A DNA stretch of 64,000 bases from Rotaria sordida (Eukaryota > Rotifera > Eurotatoria > Philodinida > Philodinidae), in contig CAJNOL010000913.1 of NCBI GenBank assembly GCA_905250125.1, positions 1 through 64,000 on the forward strand. The letters run 5' to 3'. A program made the position numbers and the translations under genes. Positions 60,296 to 64,000 of the stretch are shown here, piece by piece. Numbering within the stretch: position 1 is the first letter of the stretch; each line of letters opens with the position of its first letter. The notes below the pieces were generated by a model, which was not told the DNA's origin, did not search any database, and worked only from the letters and a program-made list of their open reading frames with translations.

Positions 60296-61892
60296 ATGTT
60301 AGTCTTGGTGCTGGTCGCCTTTGTAATCATGCTGAGCATGAGTATTATGTATCAATTTGTAAGTATTCTTATCAATATTAGTAATTAAATCTTAATTAAT
60401 GATATTTAAATATACAAATTAATTATTATTTTAGTGTTATAAAAACAAAAAATTTGATTTATTAACAACAATTCCCGCAGGTCCACATCCGTGGCCAATA
60501 ATAGGTAATCTTTTTCAATTAGGCTATCGTCCATATGAAACAATGTATCATTGGTCCAAGATGGCAAAATATGGCCCAATATTTCGTCTTCGTCTTGGTT
60601 CACAAACGGTTGTTGTATTAAATTCAACGTCAGTTATTCGTGAAGCATTACATGATCATAGTGAAACATTTGCTGGTCGTCCATATCTTCATATGATTCA
60701 TGCAACATTACATGGTAAAGGTGTTATATCAGCTCCATATGGACGAGAATTTAATGAACATAAAAATTTCTTAATTAAAAGTTTTAATCGATTTGGTCGT
60801 CGACGATCATCATTAGAAACTGGTTGTCTTGATGAAATACGTTTAGTTGCTGAAAAACTTCGAGAAAAACAATCATCACCATTTCGTATTGGTAATATGT
60901 TAAGTCAAATAGCATGTAATAATATATGTACACTTACATTTGGTCGTTATTTTGAAACAATGAATATGACAAATTTATTTGAAAAAATCAATGAAAATTT
61001 TAATCAAACAGCAACAATAGCATGTTTTAATTTTTTACCATTTACTCGACGATTTAAAAAGAATATACTTGAAAATGTTAATGATTGTAATCGTGTTATA
61101 CAAACATTAGTTGATGAACGTGAAACAAATTTTGATCCTGAATTTGTTAATAATATTGTTGATGCTTATTTAGATGAAACAAGTAAACATCGATATTTTT
61201 CAAAACAAAATCTTGATTCACTTGTTCAAGATCTTTTTGTTGCTGGTACTGAAACAGTATCAAATACATTAAATTGGACAATATTTTATATTGTATCACA
61301 TTCACATGTTCAAAAAAAAATTCATGAAGAAATTGATCGTATTATTGGTAAAGATCGACCACCATGTGATAAAGATCGTATTCAAATGCCTTATATTGAA
61401 GCTGTTTTACTTGAATCAATGCGTTGTCATTGTGCTGGACCAATATTATTACCACGAGCAACAACACATGATATTACATTTCGAAATTATTTTATTCCAA
61501 AAGATACATTTATACTTGTTAATATGTGGTCAGCTATGAAAGATGAAACACAATGGGCAAGACCAGATAATTTTGAACCCGAAAGATTTTTAGATGAAAA
61601 TAATAATTTAAAAGATGTTAATCATCCAGCTATGATGCCATTTAGTGTTGGAAAACGTGCTTGCACAGGTTTTATTCTTTATTTAATTACTATAAACATA
61701 ATTTTTTCTTTTATCTTGTTTTTTTTTATAGGTGAACAAATTGCAAAAGTTCAATTATTCTTGATATTAGTCAGTTTATTTCAAAAATTTGAATTTCGTT
61801 TTGTTGATGGTTGGATACCAAAAGATCTTCGTGGTGAACCTGGTATTACACTTCGGCCACCTAATTGTCAATATCAAGCACTTGTTCGATAA
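60296..61892 (+). CDS. Cytochrome P450, CYP2-clan-like
   Basis: Three exons (60296-60358, 60435-61668, 61732-61892) encode 485 residues. Exon 1 is a 21-residue hydrophobic anchor (MLVLVLVAFVIMLSMSIMYQ), so a microsomal ER-bound monooxygenase is expected. Seen: the proline-rich hinge IPAGPHPWPIIGNLF; I-helix oxygen-binding motif VAGTETVSNTL; K-helix ESMR; FEPERF; and the haem loop PFSVGKRACTG with the cysteine thiolate near residue 430. FRLRLGSQTVVVLNS and FAGRPYL are typical of the CYP2 clan. All catalytic motifs are intact. Substrate unknown. Intron 2 (61669-61731, 63 nt) splits the last codon of the haem motif and is itself free of stops, so its retention would keep frame. AATAAA lies about 115 bp past the stop. 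It converges with the ATP synthase gene. Confidence 0.92.
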
Positions 61893-62344
61893 AAACAAAC
61901 TCACACACACGCACAAAAAAAACTATTCTACTTTTTCCTATATTTATTTTAATCCAGAACCTTTTGTTACCCTTCATACTGCAATGCAGTTGATTTTGAT
62001 TGATTAAATAAAATGTTAATCTCGCATAAACTATTTATTTCTTCTTTTGGTTATTATAAATGATGTATTCAATGTTTCCTTTATATTCTATTTTATATGA
62101 CGGATAGAGAAAAACAGAGAGAGAGAGAGAGAGAAAACAGACAAATATACCAAATTAGACTATAGAAAAGAAGAAGCAATAGGTCGCACAAACGAAATGG
62201 GTATATTATATTTGGATAGATTACAAGTCTAAGATAGAGTTTTTATCTTTTTCGAAATTCGGACAACGAAAGAAAAAAAACATCACATCACTACTTAAAT
62301 TAAAAAGAAAAACATGACATTGTCATAATGATTGTTTTATTAAT
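61893..62344. other. Convergent 3' intergenic spacer
   Basis: Shared 3' region between the P450 (+) and ATP synthase alpha (-) genes, with a GA microsatellite at 62116-62134. AATAAA on the plus strand lies near 62006; on the minus strand AATAAA (62336-62341) begins only 3 bp past the ATP synthase stop. Confidence 0.6.

Positions 62345-64000
<1,656 letters not shown>

Overview
The window is a strongly AT-rich stretch of an animal nuclear genome. Genes have many short exons separated by introns that are mostly 50-70 nt. A minority of introns (0.4-2 kb) and most intergenic gaps are filled with small palindromic DNA transposons. Gene content (Cdc20, PPIP5K, NDUFAF5, MEIG1, mitochondrial ATP synthase alpha, an aminergic-like GPCR, a clan-2-type P450) is metazoan. 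Compact AT-rich genes with many tiny introns and abundant non-autonomous DNA elements would suit a rotifer (a bdelloid such as Rotaria/Adineta) or a similar small invertebrate. The species call is an inference and is not proved by the sequence.

Layout, left to right: (1) a Cdc20/Fizzy-family APC/C activator (947-5236, +); (2) a 910-bp long-TIR element and about 4 kb of gene-free DNA; (3) a rhodopsin-class GPCR (10326-13304, +); (4) a 25-exon PPIP5K inositol-pyrophosphate kinase (14575-26975, +) whose introns hold at least seven transposon-like insertions; (5) NDUFAF5, a complex I assembly factor (28213-30063, +); (6) a gene-free microsatellite-rich stretch; (7) a nine-PDZ scaffold protein (33209-40988, +); (8) two Tc1/mariner-like palindromic elements (42.2-43.8 kb); (9) an Arf-like GTPase gene on the minus strand (46037-49044), apparently killed by two DNA transposons, one CACTA-like with a 2-bp target duplication and one hAT-like with a perfect 8-bp duplication; (10) a long-TIR composite element plus satellite (49.3-50.7 kb) and a mariner transposase relic (51.2-51.4 kb); (11) MEIG1 (51782-52132, +); (12) an unrecognised 228-residue protein (55461-56204, +) followed 284 bp later by a casein-kinase-1-family kinase (56488-59238, +); (13) a cytochrome P450 (60296-61892, +) convergent with (14) the 3' two thirds of ATP synthase subunit alpha (62345 to beyond the right edge, -).

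All exon chains were assembled by hand from GT/AG sites and family homology. Every one gives a total coding length divisible by three, an internal check on the models. The genes do not form one pathway: they are housekeeping and signalling genes in independent units. The most notable content is the transposon layer: the dissected Arf-like gene, the CACTA-like element with dense subterminal repeats and an intron-bearing coding-like core, a near-perfect 160-bp-arm palindrome inside a PPIP5K intron, and repeat families shared between distant introns.
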